Shown in pieces: positions 52,006 to 61,359 of a stretch of DNA of 64,000 bases. Both the position numbers and the translations under genes were made by a program. Source of the DNA: Skeletonema tropicum (lineage: Eukaryota; Bacillariophyta; Thalassiosirophyceae; Thalassiosirales; Thalassiosiraceae); contig CM074132.1 in NCBI GenBank assembly GCA_037178625.1, positions 62,001 through 126,000 of the forward strand. The letters run 5' to 3'. Numbering within the stretch: the first letter of the stretch is position 1; each line of letters opens with the position of its first letter. Below the pieces are notes generated by a model. That model did no database searches. It was not told the DNA's origin and saw nothing but the letters and a program-made list of their open reading frames with translations.

Positions 52006-53418
52006 TTAGTTCCTTCTGCCTCCTCTTCCTCTCCCTCTGCCGCCTCCTCCTCGATGGTTTCTTCCTCTTCCACTTCCTCTTCCCCTTCCCCTTCCTGCAT
52101 GGGAGTTGGGGTTGTTGTTGTTGTTGGAGGATGATTCGGCATTCTTCTGCTGCTGCGAATTTGATTGCTGTCCTTGTTTCTTCGAATTCTTCTTCGATTT
52201 GTTTCTTTTGGACTGACCATTGTTTGTGGGCTTTGTATCCTGGGACGTTTTGGATTTGCCCGAAGATTTTTTTCGGCTTTCTTTCCTCCGTGCACTTTTC
52301 TGCTCTTCCGATTTCAGATTCTTCGCTACTCTAACAGTGAGCGTGTCAGCAAGCTCTTCAACAAGCTTTTCAGGGTTATCCTTGAGATCTTCAAGGTTCA
52401 GGGTGACTTGACGGTTGGCTTCCTCTTGCTTTTTTGACTTGGAACGAATTACAGCGTCTTTGTTAACGATTCGATGGATCTCTGCCTGTCTATACTCCTC
52501 CCAGAAAGGGAGGGTCATGAGGGGCCAGAGTTCAGTAAGCACGTTCTTGGTCTTAGTGATAACTGTTTTGCAGACTACGTTATTAGTGAGGGGATTCACT
52601 TCTGCTTCCTCCATCGTAGCATCGGCTGTATCGGGAGGGGGTTGGGTCAGGGGAGGTTCCTCCTCCGTCCCACCAGCTGTATTTGTGGGAGGTGGTTCGT
52701 CCTCCTTAGGCACGGGGACGTGGTGGAGTTCAGCGTAGGCGGCAGCAAAGGCTTCAGCTGATTTGAACTGGTATTTTGCAGCATCTTCATCCATCATATT
52801 GGTGGCAATGTATTCCATCGCCGCAGTATTTCCCAATTGTACATCAGTAACGTCGGCGGGGACGCATTTCAATTCAAGTAGTTCAACTCTCACACGTTCA
52901 TTATTAGCTATGTCAATAGCTAGCTCATGAATTGCAGTAAGTTGGAGTGTCTTATGTTCTTCCTTACACAACTCTAGGATCCGACTAGCTGACTTGCGGA
53001 TGAGATCGGACTTATCTTCCTCAAGCTTAGCCAGTACTTTATCATCGTCCTCTTGGATTTGTTTTATCTCCTTGTCATCTTGAAATCGCTTTGGGGCGGT
53101 GATTGGACAGTGTTTGCGCTTATCAACTTTTGCTGATTTCACAATTATATGTGCACCATCATGATCTTGAGCGGAGATCTTGTTGAGTGCCAGCTGTCTC
53201 TGTAGCATTTCTGCAAAAGACTGCTGCATCGCATTTGCGTTTTTTGCGATGTTCGTTATAACTTTATCTGGTAGCGACAACTTTGCCATTTTAGAGTCAA
53301 GCTTGCTGCTTGCTTCACTCTTGGGAGTAGTGTTGTTATCTCCATCAACAGGATTAGACGGAGAGTCATTACTTGTACGAGATCGCTTGGAGGACGATCT
53401 GTGATGTGTTTTAGCCAT
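52006..53418 (-). CDS. Penelope-like element ORF1, basic RG-rich protein, unit 1
   Basis: 470 residues; starts MAKTHHRSSSKRSRTSNDSP. A charged, helix-rich middle (VLAKLEEDKSDLIRKSASRI) could form a coiled coil, a Pro/Glu linker follows, and the C-terminus is Lys/Asn/Gln-rich and ends in RG/RGG repeats (GRGRGRGSGRGRNHRGG). This composition suggests RNA binding, as for ORF1 proteins of non-LTR elements, and an ORF1 upstream of the RT is known in some endonuclease-deficient Penelope-like elements. Within its codons CGA AAA AAA TCT, a run of seven A (52273-52267) forms an A AAA AAA heptamer in the phase needed for a -1 shift into ORF2. Confidence 0.75.
   Translation of the reverse strand: MAKTHHRSSSKRSRTSNDSPSNPVDGDNNTTPKSEASSKLDSKMAKLSLPDKVITNIAKNANAMQQSFAEMLQRQLALNKISAQDHDGAHIIVKSAKVDKRKHCPITAPKRFQDDKEIKQIQEDDDKVLAKLEEDKSDLIRKSASRILELCKEEHKTLQLTAIHELAIDIANNERVRVELLELKCVPADVTDVQLGNTAAMEYIATNMMDEDAAKYQFKSAEAFAAAYAELHHVPVPKEDEPPPTNTAGGTEEEPPLTQPPPDTADATMEEAEVNPLTNNVVCKTVITKTKNVLTELWPLMTLPFWEEYRQAEIHRIVNKDAVIRSKSKKQEEANRQVTLNLEDLKDNPEKLVEELADTLTVRVAKNLKSEEQKSARRKESRKKSSGKSKTSQDTKPTNNGQSKRNKSKKNSKKQGQQSNSQQQKNAESSSNNNNNPNSHAGRGRGRGSGRGRNHRGGGGRGRGRGGRRN
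52267..52273 (-). promoter_or_regulatory. Candidate -1 frameshift site A AAA AAA, unit 1
   Basis: Seven A on the minus strand lie in ORF1 phase as A|AAA|AAA. Slipping back one base enters the ORF2 frame at ATC (Ile), which stays open for 773 residues. The fusion would be about 1157 aa. A weak downstream stem, GGGC...GCCC with TCC...GGA inside, begins 7 bases after the run. Polymerase slippage on A7 would have the same effect. The site recurs at 56446-56452 and 60625-60631. Confidence 0.45.
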
Positions 53419-53450
53419 GTCGCGGGATCAGTGATATTTACGTGTTCAAC

Positions 53451-53776
53451 CGGGAGCGAGCGAAGCGAGCGACCTTACTTCTCTCTATAATCAATATATG
53501 AACCAATATCAGATAAAGTGGTATTACTATATTACCGAAGCGTGGATGACTACGCTTTCGAATTAACTTCTTCAGCGGATAGCAATAGTAATAGTGAGGA
53601 TAGGCGGCTTTGTCGATGCAAAGTTGCGAGTCATTTAGCTCTCCCTCGTTGACACGAGTTTTCTCCTTAAATGGATACGTGTCTCTGTGGGGTCATTCCT
53701 CGTTATCTAAAATAGGTAAGTTTGTACAATTGCTTTCCCTCAGCAAGTGTAGCTGCCGGGTAGGCAGCGGAACAAG
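53451..53776 (-). repeat. 326-bp pLTR, copy 2 (5' end of unit 1)
   Basis: Same 326 bp as copy 1 and directly followed by copy 3, so the junction of units 1 and 2 is a perfect pLTR-pLTR doublet. Confidence 0.95.
53522..53593 (-). ncRNA. Hammerhead-like fold in pLTR copy 2
   Basis: Identical in sequence to the fold at 49669-49740; stem I arms at 53522-53530 and 53585-53593. Confidence 0.5.
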
Positions 53777-54102
53777 CGGGAGCGAGCGAAGCGAGCGACC
53801 TTACTTCTCTCTATAATCAATATATGAACCAATATCAGATAAAGTGGTATTACTATATTACCGAAGCGTGGATGACTACGCTTTCGAATTAACTTCTTCA
53901 GCGGATAGCAATAGTAATAGTGAGGATAGGCGGCTTTGTCGATGCAAAGTTGCGAGTCATTTAGCTCTCCCTCGTTGACACGAGTTTTCTCCTTAAATGG
54001 ATACGTGTCTCTGTGGGGTCATTCCTCGTTATCTAAAATAGGTAAGTTTGTACAATTGCTTTCCCTCAGCAAGTGTAGCTGCCGGGTAGGCAGCGGAACA
54101 AG
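53777..54102 (-). repeat. 326-bp pLTR, copy 3 (3' end of unit 2)
   Basis: Second half of the doublet at the boundary of units 1 and 2. Confidence 0.95.
53848..53919 (-). ncRNA. Hammerhead-like fold in pLTR copy 3
   Basis: Identical in sequence to the fold at 49669-49740. With the copy 326 bp away, a transcript through the doublet would carry two folds in the same orientation. Confidence 0.5.
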
Positions 54103-54124
54103 CTGAGGGAAAGGAAGGGGAGGA

Positions 54125-56122
54125 CTACGATTCTGTTGTCCTCCCCAGGTAGGTACTTACCTCCTCACCTCTGTTTTGAAAGAGGGAGGTTTGAGAGACA
54201 ATATCTCCAATGTTTTTTGCTCTCTTATAGCATACTACCATCTTTTCGATTCCGATTGTGTCGCGTAGGGTGGTAGAAAGCTCCTCCTCATATATCTGTT
54301 GACAGGTTCGACTAGGGATGTAATGAGGGTGGAATCGACCGAGTTTCAAATAGATGTTTTTGTCATTATCTGAGGTGGTAGATTCTGAGATGGCTTGGGG
54401 CAGTGGAGGTGGGTTGCAGACTTTGTAGTTTGCATTTACGAACATTCGTTTCAGTTGGTCGAAGTCCCATCCTCTGTCGAGCAAGCGTTGGAAGAATAGT
54501 CTTGCTACCTCGACATAGTCTTTTTTATCGGTGCACTGCCAATAGTATCTCTTGAGTTCGCCAAATATTACCCCTTTCATCGTGTTCCTCTGATGAGCAG
54601 AAGATGGCAGTAGGTAGAGGTAGAGGTTCATTGGCTTTTGGTATGTCTTAGTTGAGACAATACCTTCTGGCGAAATGGAAATGATTAAGTCTAAGAAGAT
54701 TCCTTTGTCGGCAGGTTCTTCAACCTTCCAACGGAGGATTCCAAAGTCGTTGATGTCTTGCTTGAGGTCGTGAAAGCGCCTAAGGCTTCCAAGCCATAGG
54801 ATAGATAGGTCATCGACGAAACGTGCAAGGTCTTGGATTTCTTCCGAATAGCCAGGGAGGAGTCTAATTTTCTCATGCCAGCCATAGTAAAGGCCAGCGT
54901 ACATGACTGCGACTGATGTACCCATCGCAGTGCCACATAGTTGTTTGAAAAAGCAGTCTCCAAATTGGGTAATGTTGTTCTTCATAATAAAGCTCAGAGC
55001 TTCCAGAATAAGTTTGATTTCCGGGAAGTCGTCTGGAAGTTGGTTGTTTTCTTTCAGATGGTTGAGCCATACTCCGATGATTTCGATGCCATGATTGATA
55101 GTGATATTGTCGTACATGGCGGTAGCATCAGCAGTAATAATCTTCGTCCCTGCTGGCCATTGTTTGTTAGTCAGTCGGGCGTGATATTCTTTGCTGTCTT
55201 TGATGGTCGACGGAATAAATTGAACAAGTTTTTGCAACTCGTAGTCTAGCCACTTGCTAATACTCTCAGGTCCAGTTCCACATTTAGCGTTAACTGGTCG
55301 GAGGGCGGTAGGTGTTTTATGGACTTTTGCGGTTGCTCTGAATCTTCCTTGCCTGCTACCAGCGGCTTCATAGCACTTGTTGATGTAAATCTTGATGTGC
55401 TCTGGGATCGCTGCTGAGTTCTTGATACTGCCTACTTTATATGCCATCAAATTGAGTTGCCTCCGAAGTGCAATTCGATTGAGGTACTCATATTGGCTCT
55501 CCTTCCCAAGGAAAGCTTTGAGGCACCATCGAATGTATACAGAACGTTCGATAATGACAGGCCCTAAATTTTTGTCTGCGAAGATAATGATCAGATTGGG
55601 GTTGTTCTTGAGGCTATATAGTACTGAGAACTCTTGTTTAGAAAGATTCGGTTGAGACCATTTACTGGCGAATTTGGCGTGCTCTTGTCTAAGTCGATCT
55701 GAGAAACGTTTGATGCCTGCTTCCACTTCTGCATTAGCTAGGGGTGGGTCGTATCGTTCTTCTCGACTTTTCTTAAAATGTAACTTAGGGATATATGGAT
55801 GTTGCGGTTTGGTTGGATCGTCTACATGAATATTCTTCCAGTAGTTTCGATTTCTGATATCCCATCCAAAGTCACCGATGATCTCTTCAATGTTATTTGT
55901 TGGATATGGTGCGAGGATGCCGAAGTTAAGTCCTCTGCCCAGCACCTTTCTAGTTCCGATAGGGAGTTTGGTTGTTGGTTTACACAGATTGTGAAGAGTG
56001 AGATTCTTTGCCGGATTTAGCGCATGCTCCAATGGTAGATGTTCCAGATAATTGATAAGATTTGTGTGTGGTGGGAGCGATGGATCTGCTAGGAAGCCGT
56101 CTCTTCTATGGATATTATGCAT
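54125..56122 (-). CDS. Penelope-like reverse transcriptase (ORF2), unit 2
   Basis: 665 residues, same motifs as unit 1, with the Asp-to-Glu change at residue 369 (DDFPEIK). All catalytic residues are intact. The upstream open extension into ORF1 is also preserved. Confidence 0.9.
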   Translation of the reverse strand: MHNIHRRDGFLADPSLPPHTNLINYLEHLPLEHALNPAKNLTLHNLCKPTTKLPIGTRKVLGRGLNFGILAPYPTNNIEEIIGDFGWDIRNRNYWKNIHVDDPTKPQHPYIPKLHFKKSREERYDPPLANAEVEAGIKRFSDRLRQEHAKFASKWSQPNLSKQEFSVLYSLKNNPNLIIIFADKNLGPVIIERSVYIRWCLKAFLGKESQYEYLNRIALRRQLNLMAYKVGSIKNSAAIPEHIKIYINKCYEAAGSRQGRFRATAKVHKTPTALRPVNAKCGTGPESISKWLDYELQKLVQFIPSTIKDSKEYHARLTNKQWPAGTKIITADATAMYDNITINHGIEIIGVWLNHLKENNQLPDDFPEIKLILEALSFIMKNNITQFGDCFFKQLCGTAMGTSVAVMYAGLYYGWHEKIRLLPGYSEEIQDLARFVDDLSILWLGSLRRFHDLKQDINDFGILRWKVEEPADKGIFLDLIISISPEGIVSTKTYQKPMNLYLYLLPSSAHQRNTMKGVIFGELKRYYWQCTDKKDYVEVARLFFQRLLDRGWDFDQLKRMFVNANYKVCNPPPLPQAISESTTSDNDKNIYLKLGRFHPHYIPSRTCQQIYEEELSTTLRDTIGIEKMVVCYKRAKNIGDIVSQTSLFQNRGEEVSTYLGRTTES

Positions 56123-56184
56123 TATGATGTCAAGTTTTTGTTGGGCTAGGTTATTGTAATATCGGTCTCTTGAGGCAGTACGTC

Positions 56185-57597
56185 TTAGTTCCTTCTGCCT
56201 CCTCTTCCTCTCCCTCTGCCGCCTCCTCCTCGATGGTTTCTTCCTCTTCCACTTCCTCTTCCCCTTCCCCTTCCTGCATGGGAGTTGGGGTTGTTGTTGT
56301 TGTTGGAGGATGATTCGGCATTCTTCTGCTGCTGCGAATTTGATTGCTGTCCTTGTTTCTTCGAATTCTTCTTCGATTTGTTTCTTTTGGACTGACCATT
56401 GTTTGTGGGCTTTGTATCCTGGGACGTTTTGGATTTGCCCGAAGATTTTTTTCGGCTTTCTTTCCTCCGTGCACTTTTCTGCTCTTCCGATTTCAGATTC
56501 TTCGCTACTCTAACAGTGAGCGTGTCAGCAAGCTCTTCAACAAGCTTTTCAGGGTTATCCTTGAGATCTTCAAGGTTCAGGGTGACTTGACGGTTGGCTT
56601 CCTCTTGCTTTTTTGACTTGGAACGAATTACAGCGTCTTTGTTAACGATTCGATGGATCTCTGCCTGTCTATACTCCTCCCAGAAAGGGAGGGTCATGAG
56701 GGGCCAGAGTTCAGTAAGCACGTTCTTGGTCTTAGTGATAACTGTTTTGCAGACTACGTTATTAGTGAGGGGATTCACTTCTGCTTCCTCCATCGTAGCA
56801 TCGGCTGTATCGGGAGGGGGTTGGGTCAGGGGAGGTTCCTCCTCCGTCCCACCAGCTGTATTTGTGGGAGGTGGTTCGTCCTCCTTAGGCACGGGGACGT
56901 GGTGGAGTTCAGCGTAGGCGGCAGCAAAGGCTTCAGCTGATTTGAACTGGTATTTTGCAGCATCTTCATCCATCATATTGGTGGCAATGTATTCCATCGC
57001 CGCAGTATTTCCCAATTGTACATCAGTAACGTCGGCGGGGACGCATTTCAATTCAAGTAGTTCAACTCTCACACGTTCATTATTAGCTATGTCAATAGCT
57101 AGCTCATGAATTGCAGTAAGTTGGAGTGTCTTATGTTCTTCCTTACACAACTCTAGGATCCGACTAGCTGACTTGCGGATGAGATCGGACTTATCTTCCT
57201 CAAGCTTAGCCAGTACTTTATCATCGTCCTCTTGGATTTGTTTTATCTCCTTGTCATCTTGAAATCGCTTTGGGGCGGTGATTGGACAGTGTTTGCGCTT
57301 ATCAACTTTTGCTGATTTCACAATTATATGTGCACCATCATGATCTTGAGCGGAGATCTTGTTGAGTGCCAGCTGTCTCTGTAGCATTTCTGCAAAAGAC
57401 TGCTGCATCGCATTTGCGTTTTTTGCGATGTTCGTTATAACTTTATCTGGTAGCGACAACTTTGCCATTTTAGAGTCAAGCTTGCTGCTTGCTTCACTCT
57501 TGGGAGTAGTGTTGTTATCTCCATCAACAGGATTAGACGGAGAGTCATTACTTGTACGAGATCGCTTGGAGGACGATCTGTGATGTGTTTTAGCCAT
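56185..57597 (-). CDS. Penelope-like element ORF1, unit 2
   Basis: 470 residues, identical to the unit 1 protein. The A7 heptamer lies at 56446-56452. Confidence 0.75.
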   Translation of the reverse strand: MAKTHHRSSSKRSRTSNDSPSNPVDGDNNTTPKSEASSKLDSKMAKLSLPDKVITNIAKNANAMQQSFAEMLQRQLALNKISAQDHDGAHIIVKSAKVDKRKHCPITAPKRFQDDKEIKQIQEDDDKVLAKLEEDKSDLIRKSASRILELCKEEHKTLQLTAIHELAIDIANNERVRVELLELKCVPADVTDVQLGNTAAMEYIATNMMDEDAAKYQFKSAEAFAAAYAELHHVPVPKEDEPPPTNTAGGTEEEPPLTQPPPDTADATMEEAEVNPLTNNVVCKTVITKTKNVLTELWPLMTLPFWEEYRQAEIHRIVNKDAVIRSKSKKQEEANRQVTLNLEDLKDNPEKLVEELADTLTVRVAKNLKSEEQKSARRKESRKKSSGKSKTSQDTKPTNNGQSKRNKSKKNSKKQGQQSNSQQQKNAESSSNNNNNPNSHAGRGRGRGSGRGRNHRGGGGRGRGRGGRRN

Positions 57598-57629
57598 GTC
57601 GCGGGATCAGTGATATTTACGTGTTCAAC

Positions 57630-57955
57630 CGGGAGCGAGCGAAGCGAGCGACCTTACTTCTCTCTATAATCAATATATGAACCAATATCAGATAAAGTGG
57701 TATTACTATATTACCGAAGCGTGGATGACTACGCTTTCGAATTAACTTCTTCAGCGGATAGCAATAGTAATAGTGAGGATAGGCGGCTTTGTCGATGCAA
57801 AGTTGCGAGTCATTTAGCTCTCCCTCGTTGACACGAGTTTTCTCCTTAAATGGATACGTGTCTCTGTGGGGTCATTCCTCGTTATCTAAAATAGGTAAGT
57901 TTGTACAATTGCTTTCCCTCAGCAAGTGTAGCTGCCGGGTAGGCAGCGGAACAAG
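57630..57955 (-). repeat. 326-bp pLTR, copy 4 (5' end of unit 2)
   Basis: First half of the second pLTR doublet. Confidence 0.95.
57701..57772 (-). ncRNA. Hammerhead-like fold in pLTR copy 4
   Basis: Identical in sequence to the fold at 49669-49740. Confidence 0.5.
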
Positions 57956-58281
57956 CGGGAGCGAGCGAAGCGAGCGACCTTACTTCTCTCTATAATCAAT
58001 ATATGAACCAATATCAGATAAAGTGGTATTACTATATTACCGAAGCGTGGATGACTACGCTTTCGAATTAACTTCTTCAGCGGATAGCAATAGTAATAGT
58101 GAGGATAGGCGGCTTTGTCGATGCAAAGTTGCGAGTCATTTAGCTCTCCCTCGTTGACACGAGTTTTCTCCTTAAATGGATACGTGTCTCTGTGGGGTCA
58201 TTCCTCGTTATCTAAAATAGGTAAGTTTGTACAATTGCTTTCCCTCAGCAAGTGTAGCTGCCGGGTAGGCAGCGGAACAAG
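57956..58281 (-). repeat. 326-bp pLTR, copy 5 (3' end of unit 3)
   Basis: Second half of the doublet between units 2 and 3. Confidence 0.95.
58027..58098 (-). ncRNA. Hammerhead-like fold in pLTR copy 5
   Basis: Identical in sequence to the fold at 49669-49740. Confidence 0.5.
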
Positions 58282-58303
58282 CTGAGGGAAAGGAAGGGGA
58301 GGA

Positions 58304-60301
58304 CTACGATTCTGTTGTCCTCCCCAGGTAGGTACTTACCTCCTCACCTCTGTTTTGAAAGAGGGAGGTTTGAGAGACAATATCTCCAATGTTTTTTGCT
58401 CTCTTATAGCATACTACCATCTTTTCGATTCCGATTGTGTCGCGTAGGGTGGTAGAAAGCTCCTCCTCATATATCTGTTGACAGGTTCGACTAGGGATGT
58501 AATGAGGGTGGAATCGACCGAGTTTCAAATAGATGTTTTTGTCATTATCTGAGGTGGTAGATTCTGAGATGGCTTGGGGCAGTGGAGGTGGGTTGCAGAC
58601 TTTGTAGTTTGCATTTACGAACATTCGTTTCAGTTGGTCGAAGTCCCATCCTCTGTCGAGCAAGCGTTGGAAGAATAGTCTTGCTACCTCGACATAGTCT
58701 TTTTTATCGGTGCACTGCCAATAGTATCTCTTGAGTTCGCCAAATATTACCCCTTTCATCGTGTTCCTCTGATGAGCAGAAGATGGCAGTAGGTAGAGGT
58801 AGAGGTTCATTGGCTTTTGGTATGTCTTAGTTGAGACAATACCTTCTGGCGAAATGGAAATGATTAAGTCTAAGAAGATTCCTTTGTCGGCAGGTTCTTC
58901 AACCTTCCAACGGAGGATTCCAAAGTCGTTGATGTCTTGCTTGAGGTCGTGAAAGCGCCTAAGGCTTCCAAGCCATAGGATAGATAGGTCATCGACGAAA
59001 CGTGCAAGGTCTTGGATTTCTTCCGAATAGCCAGGGAGGAGTCTAATTTTCTCATGCCAGCCATAGTAAAGGCCAGCGTACATGACTGCGACTGATGTAC
59101 CCATCGCAGTGCCACATAGTTGTTTGAAAAAGCAGTCTCCAAATTGGGTAATGTTGTTCTTCATAATAAAGCTCAGAGCTTCCAGAATAAGTTTGATGTC
59201 CGGGAAGTCGTCTGGAAGTTGGTTGTTTTCTTTCAGATGGTTGAGCCATACTCCGATGATTTCGATGCCATGATTGATAGTGATATTGTCGTACATGGCG
59301 GTAGCATCAGCAGTAATAATCTTCGTCCCTGCTGGCCATTGTTTGTTAGTCAGTCGGGCGTGATATTCTTTGCTGTCTTTGATGGTCGACGGAATAAATT
59401 GAACAAGTTTTTGCAACTCGTAGTCTAGCCACTTGCTAATACTCTCAGGTCCAGTTCCACATTTAGCGTTAACTGGTCGGAGGGCGGTAGGTGTTTTATG
59501 GACTTTTGCGGTTGCTCTGAATCTTCCTTGCCTGCTACCAGCGGCTTCATAGCACTTGTTGATGTAAATCTTGATGTGCTCTGGGATCGCTGCTGAGTTC
59601 TTGATACTGCCTACTTTATATGCCATCAAATTGAGTTGCCTCCGAAGTGCAATTCGATTGAGGTACTCATATTGGCTCTCCTTCCCAAGGAAAGCTTTGA
59701 GGCACCATCGAATGTATACAGAACGTTCGATAATGACAGGCCCTAAATTTTTGTCTGCGAAGATAATGATCAGATTGGGGTTGTTCTTGAGGCTATATAG
59801 TACTGAGAACTCTTGTTTAGAAAGATTCGGTTGAGACCATTTACTGGCGAATTTGGCGTGCTCTTGTCTAAGTCGATCTGAGAAACGTTTGATGCCTGCT
59901 TCCACTTCTGCATTAGCTAGGGGTGGGTCGTATCGTTCTTCTCGACTTTTCTTAAAATGTAACTTAGGGATATATGGATGTTGCGGTTTGGTTGGATCGT
60001 CTACATGAATATTCTTCCAGTAGTTTCGATTTCTGATATCCCATCCAAAGTCACCGATGATCTCTTCAATGTTATTTGTTGGATATGGTGCGAGGATGCC
60101 GAAGTTAAGTCCTCTGCCCAGCACCTTTCTAGTTCCGATAGGGAGTTTGGTTGTTGGTTTACACAGATTGTGAAGAGTGAGATTCTTTGCCGGATTTAGC
60201 GCATGCTCCAATGGTAGATGTTCCAGATAATTGATAAGATTTGTGTGTGGTGGGAGCGATGGATCTGCTAGGAAGCCGTCTCTTCTATGGATATTATGCA
60301 T
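58304..60301 (-). CDS. Penelope-like reverse transcriptase (ORF2), unit 3
   Basis: 665 residues, identical to unit 1 at protein level, including Asp at residue 369. The frame is intact although the element has lost its 5' end, so expression would need readthrough or an internal promoter. Confidence 0.9.
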   Translation of the reverse strand: MHNIHRRDGFLADPSLPPHTNLINYLEHLPLEHALNPAKNLTLHNLCKPTTKLPIGTRKVLGRGLNFGILAPYPTNNIEEIIGDFGWDIRNRNYWKNIHVDDPTKPQHPYIPKLHFKKSREERYDPPLANAEVEAGIKRFSDRLRQEHAKFASKWSQPNLSKQEFSVLYSLKNNPNLIIIFADKNLGPVIIERSVYIRWCLKAFLGKESQYEYLNRIALRRQLNLMAYKVGSIKNSAAIPEHIKIYINKCYEAAGSRQGRFRATAKVHKTPTALRPVNAKCGTGPESISKWLDYELQKLVQFIPSTIKDSKEYHARLTNKQWPAGTKIITADATAMYDNITINHGIEIIGVWLNHLKENNQLPDDFPDIKLILEALSFIMKNNITQFGDCFFKQLCGTAMGTSVAVMYAGLYYGWHEKIRLLPGYSEEIQDLARFVDDLSILWLGSLRRFHDLKQDINDFGILRWKVEEPADKGIFLDLIISISPEGIVSTKTYQKPMNLYLYLLPSSAHQRNTMKGVIFGELKRYYWQCTDKKDYVEVARLFFQRLLDRGWDFDQLKRMFVNANYKVCNPPPLPQAISESTTSDNDKNIYLKLGRFHPHYIPSRTCQQIYEEELSTTLRDTIGIEKMVVCYKRAKNIGDIVSQTSLFQNRGEEVSTYLGRTTES

Positions 60302-60363
60302 TATGATGTCAAGTTTTTGTTGGGCTAGGTTATTGTAATATCGGTCTCTTGAGGCAGTACGTC

Positions 60364-61351
60364 TTAGTTCCTTCTGCCTCCTCTTCCTCTCCCTCTGCCG
60401 CCTCCTCCTCGATGGTTTCTTCCTCTTCCACTTCCTCTTCCCCTTCCCCTTCCTGCATGGGAGTTGGGGTTGTTGTTGTTGTTGGAGGATGATTCGGCAT
60501 TCTTCTGCTGCTGCGAATTTGATTGCTGTCCTTGTTTCTTCGAATTCTTCTTCGATTTGTTTCTTTTGGACTGACCATTGTTTGTGGGCTTTGTATCCTG
60601 GGACGTTTTGGATTTGCCCGAAGATTTTTTTCGGCTTTCTTTCCTCCGTGCACTTTTCTGCTCTTCCGATTTCAGATTCTTCGCTACTCTAACAGTGAGC
60701 GTGTCAGCAAGCTCTTCAACAAGCTTTTCAGGGTTATCCTTGAGATCTTCAAGGTTCAGGGTGACTTGACGGTTGGCTTCCTCTTGCTTTTTTGACTTGG
60801 AACGAATTACAGCGTCTTTGTTAACGATTCGATGGATCTCTGCCTGTCTATACTCCTCCCAGAAAGGGAGGGTCATGAGGGGCCAGAGTTCAGTAAGCAC
60901 GTTCTTGGTCTTAGTGATAACTGTTTTGCAGACTACGTTATTAGTGAGGGGATTCACTTCTGCTTCCTCCATCGTAGCATCGGCTGTATCGGGAGGGGGT
61001 TGGGTCAGGGGAGGTTCCTCCTCCGTCCCACCAGCTGTATTTGTGGGAGGTGGTTCGTCCTCCTTAGGCACGGGGACGTGGTGGAGTTCAGCGTAGGCGG
61101 CAGCAAAGGCTTCAGCTGATTTGAACTGGTATTTTGCAGCATCTTCATCCATCATATTGGTGGCAATGTATTCCATCGCCGCAGTATTTCCCAATTGTAC
61201 ATCAGTAACGTCGGCGGGGACGCATTTCAATTCAAGTAGTTCAACTCTCACACGTTCATTATTAGCTATGTCAATAGCTAGCTCATGAATTGCAGTAAGT
61301 TGGAGTGTCTTATGTTCTTCCTTACACAACTCTAGGATCCGACTAGCTGAC
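60364..61351 (-). pseudogene. Penelope-like element ORF1, 5'-truncated, unit 3
   Basis: The last 328 codons of ORF1 are present (from SASRILELC onward); the first 142 are missing. The rearrangement junction happens to supply an in-frame ATG at 61359 (MRL-SASRIL), so a 331-residue product is formally possible. The RG-rich tail and the A7 run (60625-60631) are retained. Confidence 0.8.
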
Positions 61352-61359
61352 AATCTCAT
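61352..61359. other. Rearrangement breakpoint with 8-bp filler
   Basis: The bases AATCTCAT match neither the Penelope-like unit on the left nor the sequence preceding 41916 on the other side. Junctions of this sort are typical of end joining. This is the point where the 19.4-kb unit would begin again. Confidence 0.7.

Larger units (their letters stand above)
49598..53776 (-). mobile_element. Penelope-like retroelement, complete unit 1
   Basis: The unit is 4179 bp: pLTR 49598-49923, internal region 49924-53450 with ORF2 and ORF1, and pLTR 53451-53776. The RT motifs and the lack of tyrosine recombinase or integrase set it apart from DIRS and LTR elements. Direct pLTRs and an upstream ORF1 match the endonuclease-deficient Penelope group described from rotifers, fungi and protists. 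It is joined directly to the next unit with no intervening bases or target duplication. Its 3' side lies in the LINE, in the same orientation. Confidence 0.85.
53777..57955 (-). mobile_element. Penelope-like retroelement, complete unit 2
   Basis: 4179 bp, near-identical to unit 1: pLTR 53777-54102, ORF2, ORF1, pLTR 57630-57955. The one coding difference noticed is Glu for Asp at ORF2 residue 369 (TTCCGGG versus GTCCGGG at 55019). Bounded on both sides by sister units without filler. Confidence 0.9.
57956..61351 (-). mobile_element. Penelope-like retroelement, 5'-truncated unit 3
   Basis: pLTR 57956-58281, complete ORF2, and ORF1 cut at 61351 after GACTAGCTGAC. Eight unrelated bases (61352-61359) follow, and then the second copy of the 41916 segment begins. 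The 5' part of ORF1 and the 5' pLTR are absent. Confidence 0.9.

Noticed and set aside
51972..52295. A 107-codon acidic minus-strand frame between ORF1 and ORF2 of the Penelope-like unit
   Set aside because: It lies in the third frame of the purine-rich RG-coding stretch, starts with GTG and is a composition shadow. The -1 frame continuous with ORF2 is the more plausible coding overlap.
49598..61351. Telomeric repeat arrays next to the endonuclease-deficient Penelope-like units
   Set aside because: No run of TTAGGG or CCCTAA units was found at the junctions; the array joins a LINE on one side and ordinary DNA on the other.
49598..61351. DIRS-type element
   Set aside because: There is no tyrosine recombinase frame, the repeats are direct not inverted or split, and the RT motifs fit Penelope-like elements.
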